A stretch of 64,000 nucleotides of DNA from Bacillus sp. Marseille-P3661 (GTDB lineage: Bacteria; Bacillota; Bacilli; Bacillales; Bacillaceae_J), in contig NZ_LT965954.1 of assembly GCF_900240995.1 (NCBI RefSeq), positions 569,042 through 633,041 of the forward strand, written 5' to 3'. Position numbers and translations under genes: made by a program. This document shows, one piece after another, positions 55,874-64,000 of the stretch (the stretch's first letter is position 1; each line of letters opens with the position of its first letter). The notes below the pieces were generated by a model. The model searched no databases and was not told the origin of the DNA. It saw only the letters and a program-made list of their open reading frames with translations.

Positions 55874-56716
55874 TTAGTCCTTGCGAAAAAATCCAAAAAC
55901 CCCCGTTGTTTGTACAATATTTGTAAAAGCCCCTGGATCGACTTCTTTGATAATCCGCTCTAAATCAAACAATTCGTATCTTGTAATTACCATGATAAGC
56001 ATTTCCTTTTGCTCATTTGTGAATGCACCACGCGCTGGTACAGATGTAATACCACGAACTAATTGTTGATGAATAGCTTTTTGTAACGCCGCTCCATTCT
56101 TTGTAACAATCATTGCTGTTAATTTTTCATGTCGTGTATGTATAGCATCAATTACTCTTGTCGAAACATATAATGAAACCAATGTGTATAGTGCTTTTTC
56201 CCATCCATAAAGTAGACCCGCTACTATTATAATAATAGAATTAAGTGAGAAAATATAGGTGCCAACAGGCTTATCTTTCATTCGGGACAAAATCATTGCA
56301 ATGATATCTAGCCCACCAGTTGATGCACCCCACTTAAGAGTAAAACCTACACCTATCGCTAAAATAACGCCTCCAAATACTGAATTTAACAGTAAATCAT
56401 CGGATAAAGAAACTACAGGTATGATTTCTAAAAAAAATGTGGTTGCTGCTACACTTATAAAGCTATATATAGTAAATAACTTTCCAACTTTCAGCCAACC
56501 TAAAATTGTAACTGGAACATTTAATATAAATAAAAGTATACCTGTCGAAACGAATATAGGTGTATACTCCGAGAGAATACTTGACAATAGTTGGGCCATA
56601 CCCGTAAATCCACTTGCATACACATTTGCTGGAATTAAAAATAAATTTAAAGCGATAGCATTTAATAATGCTCCTATTATTACCACGATAAATTTCTTTG
56701 TTTCAAGTAATAACAA
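55874..56716 (-). CDS. yitT: YitT-family membrane protein (TTG start)
   Basis: A 280-residue protein: six predicted transmembrane helices in about 1-190 (LLNAIALNLFLIPANVYASG, LKWGASTGGLDIIAMILSRM) followed by the cytosolic DUF2179 domain (TAMIVTKNGAALQKAIHQQL, ELFDLERIIKEVDPGAFTN). Substrate unknown for this large Firmicutes family. TTG start with AAGGAGG upstream. Lies divergent from the DegV gene, as in the B. subtilis yitS-yitT arrangement, so I use yitT with caution because several paralogues exist. Confidence 0.85.
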   Translation of the reverse strand: MLLLETKKFIVVIIGALLNAIALNLFLIPANVYASGFTGMAQLLSSILSEYTPIFVSTGILLFILNVPVTILGWLKVGKLFTIYSFISVAATTFFLEIIPVVSLSDDLLLNSVFGGVILAIGVGFTLKWGASTGGLDIIAMILSRMKDKPVGTYIFSLNSIIIIVAGLLYGWEKALYTLVSLYVSTRVIDAIHTRHEKLTAMIVTKNGAALQKAIHQQLVRGITSVPARGAFTNEQKEMLIMVITRYELFDLERIIKEVDPGAFTNIVQTTGVFGFFRKD

Positions 56717-56875
56717 GCTGTATACCTCCTTAGCTAATCATGGCATAAACTTTCATATCCTTAATTCATTGTTCCCCTTTCACCATTATCTTCAATACTT
56801 AAAATTGAATTTTTCATACAATAAACGTACAATATTGGAAAGAATACGTAAATTTTTGGAAAGGACTGAAAACTA

Positions 56876-57736
56876 ATGAGTGTAAAAATAATTGCTGATA
56901 GTGCCAGTGATTTACCGCTTGATGTAGTTTCATCATTAAATATAGATCTTCTGCCCTTAGTTGTCCAAATAGATGGACAGCAATATTATGATTTAGAAAC
57001 AATTGAACCAAAAGAACTATATGATCACATGCGAAATGGTAAAGCTCCTAAAACAGCTCAAGTTCCACCAGCTAGGTTTGAAGAAACATTCACAAAATAT
57101 GCGGAGGAAAATCAAACTTGCATCTATATTGCCTTTTCATCGGAGTTATCTGGAACCTACCAAACAGCTACGCTTATTCGCGATGATGTACTTTCTAAAT
57201 TCCCTCAATTTGATCTTACAATCGTTGACTCAAAGGCTGCATCGCTTGGTCTAGGATTAATTGTAAAAAAAGCAGCCGAACTTGCACAAGAAGGAAAAAC
57301 GAAAGAAGAAATTTTGCATACCATTGAATTTTATTGCAATCATATCGAGCATCTTTTTACTGTTGATTCATTAGAATATTTGTATCGCGGTGGACGCGTT
57401 AGCAAAACATCTGCCTTTGTTGGTGGTTTATTGAACATCAAACCTATACTTAATGTCGATGATGGTAAGCTAGTCCCTCTTGAAAAAATGAAAGGTCGAA
57501 AAAAAGTATTAAAGCGAATTATAGATATTATGAAAGAACGCGGTGATCAACTAAACGTTCAATGCATCGGGATTTCACACGGTGACGATCTCGAAACAGC
57601 CCAGTTCATGCAGCAGCTTTTGCGAGATGAATTAGGCTGTGAGGACTTTCTGATTCATACTGTCGGTTGCACCATCGGTGCACATGCAGGGCCTGGAACA
57701 ATCGCCATTTTCTTTTTAAATCAAGTTCAGAACTAA
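56876..57736 (+). CDS. yitS: DegV-family fatty-acid-binding protein
   Basis: A 286-residue cytosolic DegV protein that binds fatty acids; family members of the FakB type present them to the kinase FakA. Features: ADSASDLP at the N-terminus, TAQVPPARF, FSSELSGTYQTATLI, DSKAASLGLG, YLYRGGRVSKTSAFVG, and HTVGCTIGAHAGPGTIAIFF. Positional counterpart of B. subtilis YitS. RBS AAAGGA with 10-base spacing. Confidence 0.88.
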   Translation: MSVKIIADSASDLPLDVVSSLNIDLLPLVVQIDGQQYYDLETIEPKELYDHMRNGKAPKTAQVPPARFEETFTKYAEENQTCIYIAFSSELSGTYQTATLIRDDVLSKFPQFDLTIVDSKAASLGLGLIVKKAAELAQEGKTKEEILHTIEFYCNHIEHLFTVDSLEYLYRGGRVSKTSAFVGGLLNIKPILNVDDGKLVPLEKMKGRKKVLKRIIDIMKERGDQLNVQCIGISHGDDLETAQFMQQLLRDELGCEDFLIHTVGCTIGAHAGPGTIAIFFLNQVQN

Positions 57737-57883
57737 ATAAAGATCAGACTATGCTCCTTTTGCAAGTATTATCGCGTTAAAGAAAATCTTTAAAATCGAT
57801 TGCATAATCCTTACAAAAAAACAAAACATATATAGAGAACTAAAAAGCTATTATAATTTGTATGTTAAGGAAGGAGCATCTTT

Positions 57884-58027
57884 ATGCAACCATGGAATTC
57901 TATAGAGAAAGATAATGATAAAAAGCCAAAGGACAATAATGCTAAACGCGCAAAGAAAAATGATATGCGTGAAGAGAATCGTCAGGCAGGTAAACGACAG
58001 TTTTCAAAAGAAACAGACCATCTCTAA
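57884..58027 (+). CDS. DUF3941-type small basic protein
   Basis: A 47-residue very polar protein: MQPWNSIEKDNDKKPKDNNA then KRAKKNDMREENRQAGKRQF, ending SKETDHL. This matches small DUF3941 proteins of Bacilli (DNNAKRAKKNDMREENRQAG core). Probably disordered; function unknown. AAGGAG lies seven bases before the ATG, TATAAT at 57852-57857 is a plausible -10, and a terminator follows, supporting a separate transcript. Confidence 0.85.
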   Translation: MQPWNSIEKDNDKKPKDNNAKRAKKNDMREENRQAGKRQFSKETDHL

Positions 58028-58037
58028 TAATGACATA

Positions 58038-58063
58038 ACCGACCTTGTAAGGTCGGTTTTTAT
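58038..58063 (+). terminator. Terminator of the DUF3941 gene
   Basis: ACCGACCTT-GTA-AGGTCGGT followed by TTTTATATT. Confidence 0.88.
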
Positions 58064-58182
58064 ATTGGCACGACTTTGTTTATGATATATGGTAAACAAT
58101 GGATTGCTAATTCTCATAACCATATTCATTACTTGGTATTGATCCCTATAAAGGGGGTAGCGCTACAGCGAATTGATTCAGC

Positions 58183-59049
58183 TTATTCACCCTTTTTAAA
58201 GTAAGTCCAACCCTCTTCTTGATATACCTTTCCTTCCCTCATGAGTCTTCCTAACGCGCGCTTAAAGGCACCTTTACTCATGTTAAATCTTGCTTCGATA
58301 TCTTCCGGCAGACTCTTATCCCAATATGGCATTGCACCATTTCTTGATTCCATATAATCCACTATTTTCTCGGCATCATCACCGAGTGCCTCATGCCCAC
58401 GTTTTAATAAGGAAACATTAATGGTGCCATCTGTTTTCACATCAATCACGCGGCCTGATACATTTTCACCAATTCTTGGTTCCTCTTTTCGTTCACTTTC
58501 ATGTATAAAACCAAGGTAACCGTCCTCTGTAAATAAAAACGAACCAACATAAAGTGTACGATAAATTCTGCCACTTACATTTTTATTAAACATTTCAGGT
58601 GTAGCCTCGTTAGCAATTTGCCAAAAATCATCTTCTTTTGCGAGTTTTACAAATAAGCGTCCATTTTTCCCAATCTCTAAAGTACAATATAGCTCGTCAC
58701 CTACTTGAGGCCAAACACGCTCAAGCGGTGGCAGATCATCTTTTGATAAAAGCATGGATTTATGGATGCCAATATCTACAAACACACCAAATCCTGATTT
58801 AACCTCAACAACCTTTGCCCAATCGAACGATTGTATTGTGATTGTTGGAATTGACATAGTTGCTGCTAATCGTCCTTGACGATCTTGATATAAAAACACC
58901 TCAACATTGTCTTCAGCACTTAGCTCTTCAACAGCCATTTCGTTGCGATGTAATAAAATTTCATTTTCTCCATCTGTTAAAAAATAACCAAACGGAGCAT
59001 CATGAGAAACCTTTAAAGTTGTAATTGTTCCTGGAGTTAATTTAGACAT
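58183..59049 (-). CDS. cvfB: CvfB/YitL, S1-domain RNA-binding protein
   Basis: A 288-residue protein with S1-like OB folds and a C-terminal winged-helix. S1 regions: APFGYFLTDGENEILLHRNE near the N-terminus, SGFGVFVDIGIHKSMLLSKD, and LFTEDGYLGFIHESERKEE with GRVIDVKTDGTINVSL. The winged helix is FNMSKGAFKRALGRLMREGK. CvfB of staphylococci affects virulence and translation. Ortholog of B. subtilis YitL. Start at MSKLTPGTI; AGGA is six bases before that ATG but too near the previous one. Confidence 0.9.
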   Translation of the reverse strand: MSKLTPGTITTLKVSHDAPFGYFLTDGENEILLHRNEMAVEELSAEDNVEVFLYQDRQGRLAATMSIPTITIQSFDWAKVVEVKSGFGVFVDIGIHKSMLLSKDDLPPLERVWPQVGDELYCTLEIGKNGRLFVKLAKEDDFWQIANEATPEMFNKNVSGRIYRTLYVGSFLFTEDGYLGFIHESERKEEPRIGENVSGRVIDVKTDGTINVSLLKRGHEALGDDAEKIVDYMESRNGAMPYWDKSLPEDIEARFNMSKGAFKRALGRLMREGKVYQEEGWTYFKKGE

Positions 59050-59159
59050 CATTATTCCTACTTTCTTATTCATTCACTTCATAATTGTATTATGTTGCAT
59101 TTTACCAACAATTAATAGAAAATAAAAGGAAATGTGTGAAATTTTTGGAGGGATAAGGT

Positions 59160-59651
59160 ATGTCAAAAGAAAGTTCATTTGATATTGTATCCAAAGTAGA
59201 TACGCAAGAAGTAACAAACGCAATTACCATGGCTATGAAGGAAATACAAACACGTTATGATTTTAAAGGAAGTAAAAGTGACGTCTCACTAGAAAAAGAA
59301 GAAATCGTTCTTATTTCTGATGACGAATTCAAATTAGATCAGCTTAAGGATGTCCTTATTAGTAAACTGATTAAAAGAAATGTTCCGACTAAAAATCTCG
59401 ACTATGGAAAAATTGAACCAGCTTCAGGCGGTACTGTTCGCCAACGTGCAAAACTAGTACAAGGTATCGATAAGGACAATGCTAAGAAAATAAATAACAT
59501 TATTAAAGATTTAAAAATTAAAGTGAAATCTCAAATTCAAGATGATCAAATACGTGTTTCAGGAAAAAGTAGAGATGATCTTCAACAAGTCATTGCTGCA
59601 ATCAAACAAGCAGATTTACCAATTGATATCCAATTTATTAATTATCGTTAA
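59160..59651 (+). CDS. yajQ: YajQ-family nucleotide-binding protein (YitK)
   Basis: A 163-residue soluble protein of the UPF0234/YajQ family, two ferredoxin-like domains. [35 protein letters not shown], then [20 protein letters not shown] and [20 protein letters not shown] are family-typical. YajQ proteins bind nucleic acid, and some bind cyclic-di-GMP; role here unknown. Corresponds to B. subtilis yitK, next to yitL. GGAGG precedes the ATG. Confidence 0.92.
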   Translation: MSKESSFDIVSKVDTQEVTNAITMAMKEIQTRYDFKGSKSDVSLEKEEIVLISDDEFKLDQLKDVLISKLIKRNVPTKNLDYGKIEPASGGTVRQRAKLVQGIDKDNAKKINNIIKDLKIKVKSQIQDDQIRVSGKSRDDLQQVIAAIKQADLPIDIQFINYR

Positions 59652-59660
59652 CAAATGCAG

Positions 59661-59697
59661 AAAAACACCAGTAAGTTCAACATACTGGTGTTTTTTT
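59661..59697 (+). terminator. Terminator of yajQ
   Basis: AAACACCAGTA-AGTTCAACA-TACTGGTGTTT followed by T residues; also faces rarD from the other side. Confidence 0.88.
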
Positions 59698-59700
59698 CTA

Positions 59701-60621
59701 TCATCCTGTACTTTTTACATGTGGTCTTAAAAATAACCGCCAATTTGATAAGCTAAAGATTAATAATGCTAACCAAATAAAAATAAACGAAATAAGATGT
59801 ACTTTAGTGAATGTTTCATCATATACAAAGACGCCAATTATAAGCATTAGCGTTGGAGCAATATACTGCAGAAAGCCTATCATTGACAAAGGAATTCTAC
59901 GAACACCTGTTGCGAATAATAACAAAGGTACAGCTGTTGCAACCCCACCGCCCATTAACAATAACCACTCAGAAATGGAAAGAGTACTAACCGATACATT
60001 AGTTTGATTATATATATATACTAAATATATTAGAGCAAATGGAGTAATTACTAAGGTTTCAATTGTTAGTCCAACGATTGCCCCTAGATGTACAAATTTT
60101 TTTAATAAACCATATAAGCCAAAACTGATAGCCAATGAAAAAGCCACCCATGGGAACGATCCAAAATGTAAAACTAAATTTATAACTCCAACCGCGGCTA
60201 GAATAAACGTAATCATTTGTAGCTGAGTTAATTTTTCTTTCAAAAAAATAATCCCGAGCAGCACACTTACAAGTGGATTAATGTAATACCCTAGACTTGT
60301 TTCCACCATGTGATTATTGTTTACAGCCCAAATGAATAGAAACCAATTTAAACTAATCAATAAAGATGCTAATAATATAGCCACTGATTGTTGCTTATCA
60401 GCCATAATATTTTTTATTTCTTTTATGCCACTTTTAACTTTTTTGGACACTATAAGAATACCTATCAAAAAAGCTAAGGACCAGATGATCCGATGTGCCA
60501 AGATTTCACCCGCCGAAACCAAACCTAACAACTTCCAATAAATCGGTAAAACTCCCCAAAGCCCATATGCTGCTAACGCAGACGCAACCCCAATTGCTGA
60601 TTCATTAGAGTTTTGTTTCAT
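59701..60621 (-). CDS. rarD: RarD, EamA-family transporter
   Basis: A 306-residue drug/metabolite-type permease with about ten helices. The N-terminal region GVASALAAYGLWGVLPIYWK is the RarD signature, with the internal EamA repeat (second half from FGLYGLLKKFVHLGAIVGLT). RarD proteins were named for a chloramphenicol-sensitivity phenotype; physiological substrate unknown. Alone on its strand. Confidence 0.88.
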   Translation of the reverse strand: MKQNSNESAIGVASALAAYGLWGVLPIYWKLLGLVSAGEILAHRIIWSLAFLIGILIVSKKVKSGIKEIKNIMADKQQSVAILLASLLISLNWFLFIWAVNNNHMVETSLGYYINPLVSVLLGIIFLKEKLTQLQMITFILAAVGVINLVLHFGSFPWVAFSLAISFGLYGLLKKFVHLGAIVGLTIETLVITPFALIYLVYIYNQTNVSVSTLSISEWLLLMGGGVATAVPLLLFATGVRRIPLSMIGFLQYIAPTLMLIIGVFVYDETFTKVHLISFIFIWLALLIFSLSNWRLFLRPHVKSTG

Positions 60622-61047
60622 TCTTTGCGCTTCCCTTCAATTTTAATTTCTTAGATGCAAATATATATAGATTAATAGTATAGCAAAATAGAGTCAATGA
60701 AAATGCAATGGATTTATTTGTAATTTGGTTTAAAAGCAATTACTGAGAATTTTTTTATAGTTATGTTCTTGTTTAGGCTTCGGTGTTTCACTAACCTAAA
60801 AGGAATTTGTGTAAAATGGTACAGGGTTTCTATATCTCTCGTTAAGATTGAGCCAAACTGTTTAGACTCGAGTTCCTAAGCATTAGGAGAAAAGGCTTTC
60901 TTTATGTGGGATGTGAATCATTGTAATTCATACTTTCTTCTTATTTTTTTCAAATGCCCATTTAATTTACACAAAGTGGAAAAAGTAAAAGTATGTTATA
61001 ATACAGAAATGTATCAAGGGGATATTTAAGATGGGAGTGTGATCTTT
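60622..61047. other. Intergenic region with extended -10 promoter
   Basis: No gene seen. The only clear signal is the extended -10 promoter at 60994-61002 near the right end. Confidence 0.5.
60994..61002 (+). promoter_or_regulatory. Extended -10 promoter
   Basis: TGT-TATAAT: a perfect -10 with upstream TG, 46 bases before the next start; no good -35. Confidence 0.65.
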
Positions 61048-61536
61048 ATGCAAAAGCTATTCAAATACATTGAATCAGGTATTGTTATTCTTTTAGCTTT
61101 GGTAACCATTTCTATAATTATTCCCTTTTCCGATATGTTTAACTTTAGAGATATGATTCAAGAAGCTAAAACAAGAGAAATATTTTACGAATTTGATCTA
61201 CCAAAACAAGAGTATTTTAATAGAACACTAGAAATTGACGGGCTTATCTATGATCCTAATAGCAACGAAGCTTATATTTTCATGACTAGCCGTAACTTAT
61301 ATAATAACAGTTTACCAAATTGGCCGACGCTCACAGTTATAACGAGTAACAATATAGAGAAAGAGATAATGACAGCCGGTGGTGGTGGTTCTTCAAATGC
61401 CTTGCGTACAAGAGGCTATTATCATTTTAGCGATCTACCTCAAAATATTGAGGAAATGGTTCTTTCGAAAGAACAGTATGGCCAGTCTTTTTCCTTTTCT
61501 TTTGATTTAAGCGGGGGTGCGGACTCAAATGAATAA
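61048..61536 (+). CDS. Membrane-anchored protein, unknown function
   Basis: A 162-residue protein with one N-terminal helix (about 8-31; GIVILLALVTISIIIPFSDM) and an extracellular domain rich in aromatic and Asn residues (YIFMTSRNLYNNSLPNWPTL, GGGGSSNALRTRGYYHFSDL). Start at MQKLFKYIES behind GGGAGTG; a GTG three codons earlier lies within that site. Its stop overlaps the next gene's ATG (ATGAATAA), so the two are translated together. I recognise no family. Confidence 0.75.
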   Translation: MQKLFKYIESGIVILLALVTISIIIPFSDMFNFRDMIQEAKTREIFYEFDLPKQEYFNRTLEIDGLIYDPNSNEAYIFMTSRNLYNNSLPNWPTLTVITSNNIEKEIMTAGGGGSSNALRTRGYYHFSDLPQNIEEMVLSKEQYGQSFSFSFDLSGGADSNE

Positions 61537-62113
61537 ACCGTGGTGGTTATCTCACATAATCCGCTGGTTATTAATCATAATATTATTGGTTTTTATATCG
61601 GCTGGTTTTACTAGCCATCCTTTTAATCTTGAAAAATCAATCAAAGGTTCATTAACAAATATGGAATTGCCGAATGATGTTGATGTTTTATCAGTTGTTG
61701 AAGATCAAGGCTTATACTCTGTGCTGTTTATTGATAATGAAAATAATCTTTATCATCAATCTGACTATAAAAAGAAATTAGGGCTATTTTGGACTCCAAT
61801 TGGAGGTTCTTTTGGTTATGAAAAAGACCCCACCATTTTAGCAAAATACCATACAGGAATGAGCACACACGGTAAGAAAAGATTTTATTATGTCATTGGA
61901 TATGTACAAGATCCTGAAGTTGAAAATGTAAAGATCGATTGGGGGAACGGAATAGTCGAAAAGTTTACTCCGGTTGATGGCTTTTATCAATTTGTAAAAA
62001 CAACTGATATCTCACAGGAAATTTTCGGTAGTGGGAAAGTCATGTTTTATGATAGCAATGAAAAACTTTTGTACACGCTAGATTACGAGAAAAATCAAAT
62101 CAAAAGTGAATAA
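61529..62113 (+). CDS. Membrane-anchored protein partner, unknown function
   Basis: A 194-residue protein: one N-terminal helix (about 10-30; IIRWLLIIILLVFISAGFTS), then an external domain with DVLSVVEDQGLYSVLFIDNE and VIGYVQDPEVENVKIDWGNG, which resembles beta-rich folds. ATG chosen at MNKPWWLSH, with GGGGGTG ten bases before it. It overlaps the previous gene by eight bases. Both have the same layout (anchor plus external domain), so they may form a complex; function unknown. Confidence 0.75.
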   Translation: MNKPWWLSHIIRWLLIIILLVFISAGFTSHPFNLEKSIKGSLTNMELPNDVDVLSVVEDQGLYSVLFIDNENNLYHQSDYKKKLGLFWTPIGGSFGYEKDPTILAKYHTGMSTHGKKRFYYVIGYVQDPEVENVKIDWGNGIVEKFTPVDGFYQFVKTTDISQEIFGSGKVMFYDSNEKLLYTLDYEKNQIKSE

Positions 62114-62254
62114 ATTTAGCAGCAGGTTTATTATCCTTGCTGCTTTTTATGTTTTTTGGTAAAATTTTTCAATGAATTGTGATATGTCTCACAGGCAAAT
62201 TATTACATTTCTAGATATAATCCTACTAAGACTTTCGAATTAGGAGCGAATTCT

Positions 62255-62419
62255 ATGGAAATGATAAAAACACAAAAGGATCATTTATTATTAACAATTG
62301 AAAGATCTCGTAAGGAGCTTATTCAATTTGGATTAGAAAAGGGCTTTTCAGACCAAAATACAATAAAGCTAAGTCAAGAATTAGATAAGCTTATTAATCA
62401 ATATTTAATTATGAAATAG
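62255..62419 (+). CDS. Spo0E-like aspartyl-phosphate phosphatase
   Basis: A 54-residue helical hairpin protein of the Spo0E/YisI/YnzD type. The signature SQELDKLINQY follows the family SxxLDxLIxxY pattern; Spo0E-type proteins remove phosphate from Spo0A~P and delay sporulation. AGGAG lies eight bases before the ATG. No Phr-like partner nearby. Identified from motif and length, so the precise paralogue is not known. Confidence 0.85.
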   Translation: MEMIKTQKDHLLLTIERSRKELIQFGLEKGFSDQNTIKLSQELDKLINQYLIMK

Positions 62420-62468
62420 CGTTAACAAAAAAGAGTATCCTTGCTATTGAATCTTGGAGAGTTGATTT

Positions 62469-62855
62469 CTATTGATTCCAATAAGCTGGCACTTTATATA
62501 GAACGTATTTTCTGGTCCACATTTGCGTAGTGCCTATTATTGACTTATTGCCTTTTCCAAACTTAAAGCCTGCTCCCATTTGTTCTTGAAATTCCCACCC
62601 GTGCTGCGACATCATCTTTTTGATAGAATCATACGCCGCTCCTTTGTTCATGCGTGTCACGTACCATTCATACTCCCCTTCATCGCCCAGTCTGATCATT
62701 TCCATTGAATGTTTGTTTATTTTTGAAACTACTTGTCTTTTAGACAACGATTCAATTGGTAACTCCGGATAATACCACTTTGTATAAATACTTACTATGA
62801 ATATCACGACCACTACCAAAAATAAAAATTTTACAATTTTATTTATCTTAATCAA
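62469..62855 (-). CDS. Membrane-anchored protein, unknown function
   Basis: A 128-residue protein with an N-terminal helix (about 8-24; VKFLFLVVVVIFIVSIYT) and a polar external domain with ten or more aromatic residues (KWYYPELP, GDEGEYEWYVTRM, QMWTRKYVLYKV). The basic start (MIKINKIVK) suggests N-in topology. No lipobox. No family recognised. It is the last gene before the second repeat array, on the opposite strand from the preceding genes. Confidence 0.65.
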   Translation of the reverse strand: MIKINKIVKFLFLVVVVIFIVSIYTKWYYPELPIESLSKRQVVSKINKHSMEMIRLGDEGEYEWYVTRMNKGAAYDSIKKMMSQHGWEFQEQMGAGFKFGKGNKSIIGTTQMWTRKYVLYKVPAYWNQ

Positions 62856-62874
62856 CCCCTACAGTTAATAATGT

Positions 62875-64000
62875 ACTAGTTGGCCGCTTAATTGCTACAA
62901 ATAGCTGTTTTGGTGCCAATAGGAAACCATATGTCCGCTTAATTCTCACAGCGGCGTTTTGCCGGACATACAGTACGCTATTCTCCTAAAAACAGCATGT
63001 TCCACGCGTTTACCGGACATATGATTCGTTATATCAGCTATCAACCCCTATTTTCTTTGAATTTAATGAAAATAACGTACTATATGTCCGGTTCATCGCT
63101 ACATATTGCTGTTTTGGTACGAATAAGGATCCATATGTCCGCTTAATCCTCACAGCGGCGTTTTGCCGGACATCCAGTACGCTATTCACCTAACTAAAAA
63201 CAGCATGTTTCACGCGGTTACCGGACATATGATCCTTTATTCCAGCTATTAACCTCTGTTTTCGGTGAATTTAATGAAAATAACGTACTATATGTCAGGT
63301 TCATCGCTACATATTGCTGTTTTGGTGCGAATAAGGAATTATATGTCCGCTTATTTCTCACAGCGGCGTTTTGCCGGACATCCAGTACGCTATTCTCCTA
63401 AAAACAGCATGTTCAACGCGTTTACCGGACATATAATCCTTTATTCCAGCTATTAACCCCTGTTTTCGGTGAATTTAATGAAAATAACGTACTATATGTC
63501 CGGTTAATCGCAACTTTTTACTGTTTTGGCGCGAATAAGGAACCATATGTCCGCTTAATCCTCACAGCTGCGTTTTGCCGGACATCCAGGCCGCTATTCA
63601 CCTAAAAACAACCTGTTTCACGCGGTTACCGGACATATGATCCTTTATTCCAGCTATTAACCTCTGTTTTCGGTGAATTTAATGAAAATAACGTACTATA
63701 TGTCCGGTATATCGCCAAAAATAGCTGTTTTGGTACGAATAAGGATCCATATGTCCGCTTAATCCTCACAGCGCCGTTTTGCGGGACATCCAGGCCGCTA
63801 TTCACCTAAAAACAGCATGTTTCACGCGGTTACCGGACATATGATACGTTATATCAGCTATCAACCCCTGTTTTCTTTGAATTTAATGAAAATAACGTAC
63901 TATTTGTCCGGTATATCGCCAAAAATAGCTGTTTTGGTACGAATAAGGAACCATATGTCCGCTTAATCCTCACAGCGGCGTTTTACCGGACATCCAGGCC
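62875..64000. repeat. 204-207-bp tandem array with ATGTCCGG/CCGGACAT inverted elements (about 5.5 units, runs off the window)
   Basis: The marker AAAATAACGTAC recurs at 63070, 63277, 63481, 63685 and 63889, so the period is 204-207 bp. Each unit has two ATGTCCG-type and two CGGACAT-type elements in inverted order (for example CATATGTCCGCTTAA and GTTACCGGACATATGATCC), and GCTGTTTTGG against AAAACAGC, giving several possible stem-loops. The first unit at 62875 is degenerate. It is non-coding: an ATG frame at 63265-63456 is a repeat by-product. The array continues beyond 64000. Confidence 0.95.

Noticed and set aside
56259-56876. 205-residue plus-strand frame opposite yitT
   Set aside because: Antisense to a conserved membrane protein gene, with no ribosome site and no recognisable domains.
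63265-63456. Coding frame in the 204-bp array
   Set aside because: Made of repeat sequence, not preserved from unit to unit, and with no ribosome site.

Overview
The window is a chromosomal segment of a low-GC, Gram-positive, probably spore-forming member of the Bacillaceae. The evidence is a Bacillus subtilis-like gene order and gene content: Spx, Opp, FabHA-FabF, Med-ComZ, YjzC/YjzD, the argCJBD-carAB-argF operon and the yit genes. It also has typical Firmicutes control elements (T-box, FapR, CtsR and FNR-type sites), strong GGAGG ribosome sites with many TTG/GTG starts, and a Spo0E-like phosphatase. I cannot name the genus from sequence alone. There is no prophage, insertion sequence, rRNA, tRNA or CRISPR array.

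Layout. 1-2.75 kb: end of spx, then a large 52-bp tandem array of hairpin-forming units. 2.76-12.3 kb: yjbC, a secreted glycoside-hydrolase-like protein, the oppABCDF oligopeptide importer and a DUF3899 protein. 12.3-28 kb: T-box-controlled trpS, yjbA, yjaZ, an LCP cell-wall protein, fabHA-fabF behind a FapR site, med-comZ, yjzD, CtsR-controlled clpB, yjzC and uppP. 28-38 kb: the complete arginine operon, read on the minus strand, argC-argJ-argB-argD-carA-carB-argF.

38-51 kb is an anaerobic, nitrogen-oxide and molybdenum-cofactor region. It holds three different CRP/FNR-family regulators (one is the cysteine-tailed Fnr), moaA, moaD-moaE-mobB-moeA, a YwiC-like membrane protein, a radical SAM/SPASM enzyme, and a four-gene unit of a polytopic His-rich membrane protein, a DUF59 protein and two DUF2249 proteins. 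At least four TGTGA-N6-TCACA-type sites lie in front of genes here. A coherent reading is oxygen-limited induction of Moco supply plus an accessory haem/Fe-S/NO-related module; the respiratory reductases themselves are not in the window.

51-62.9 kb: a block matching the B. subtilis yit genes (YedF-like DsrE protein, yitW, yitV, yitU, a YitT-family protein, a DegV protein, cvfB/yitL, yajQ/yitK), a BsuPI-Gmad2 lipoprotein, a soluble chemoreceptor, RarD, two overlapping unknown membrane proteins and a small Spo0E-like protein. From 62.87 kb to the end there is a second intergenic array, of about 204-207-bp units rich in inverted ATGTCCGG/CCGGACAT elements. The two arrays and the four-gene DUF59/DUF2249 module are the least explained parts of the window.
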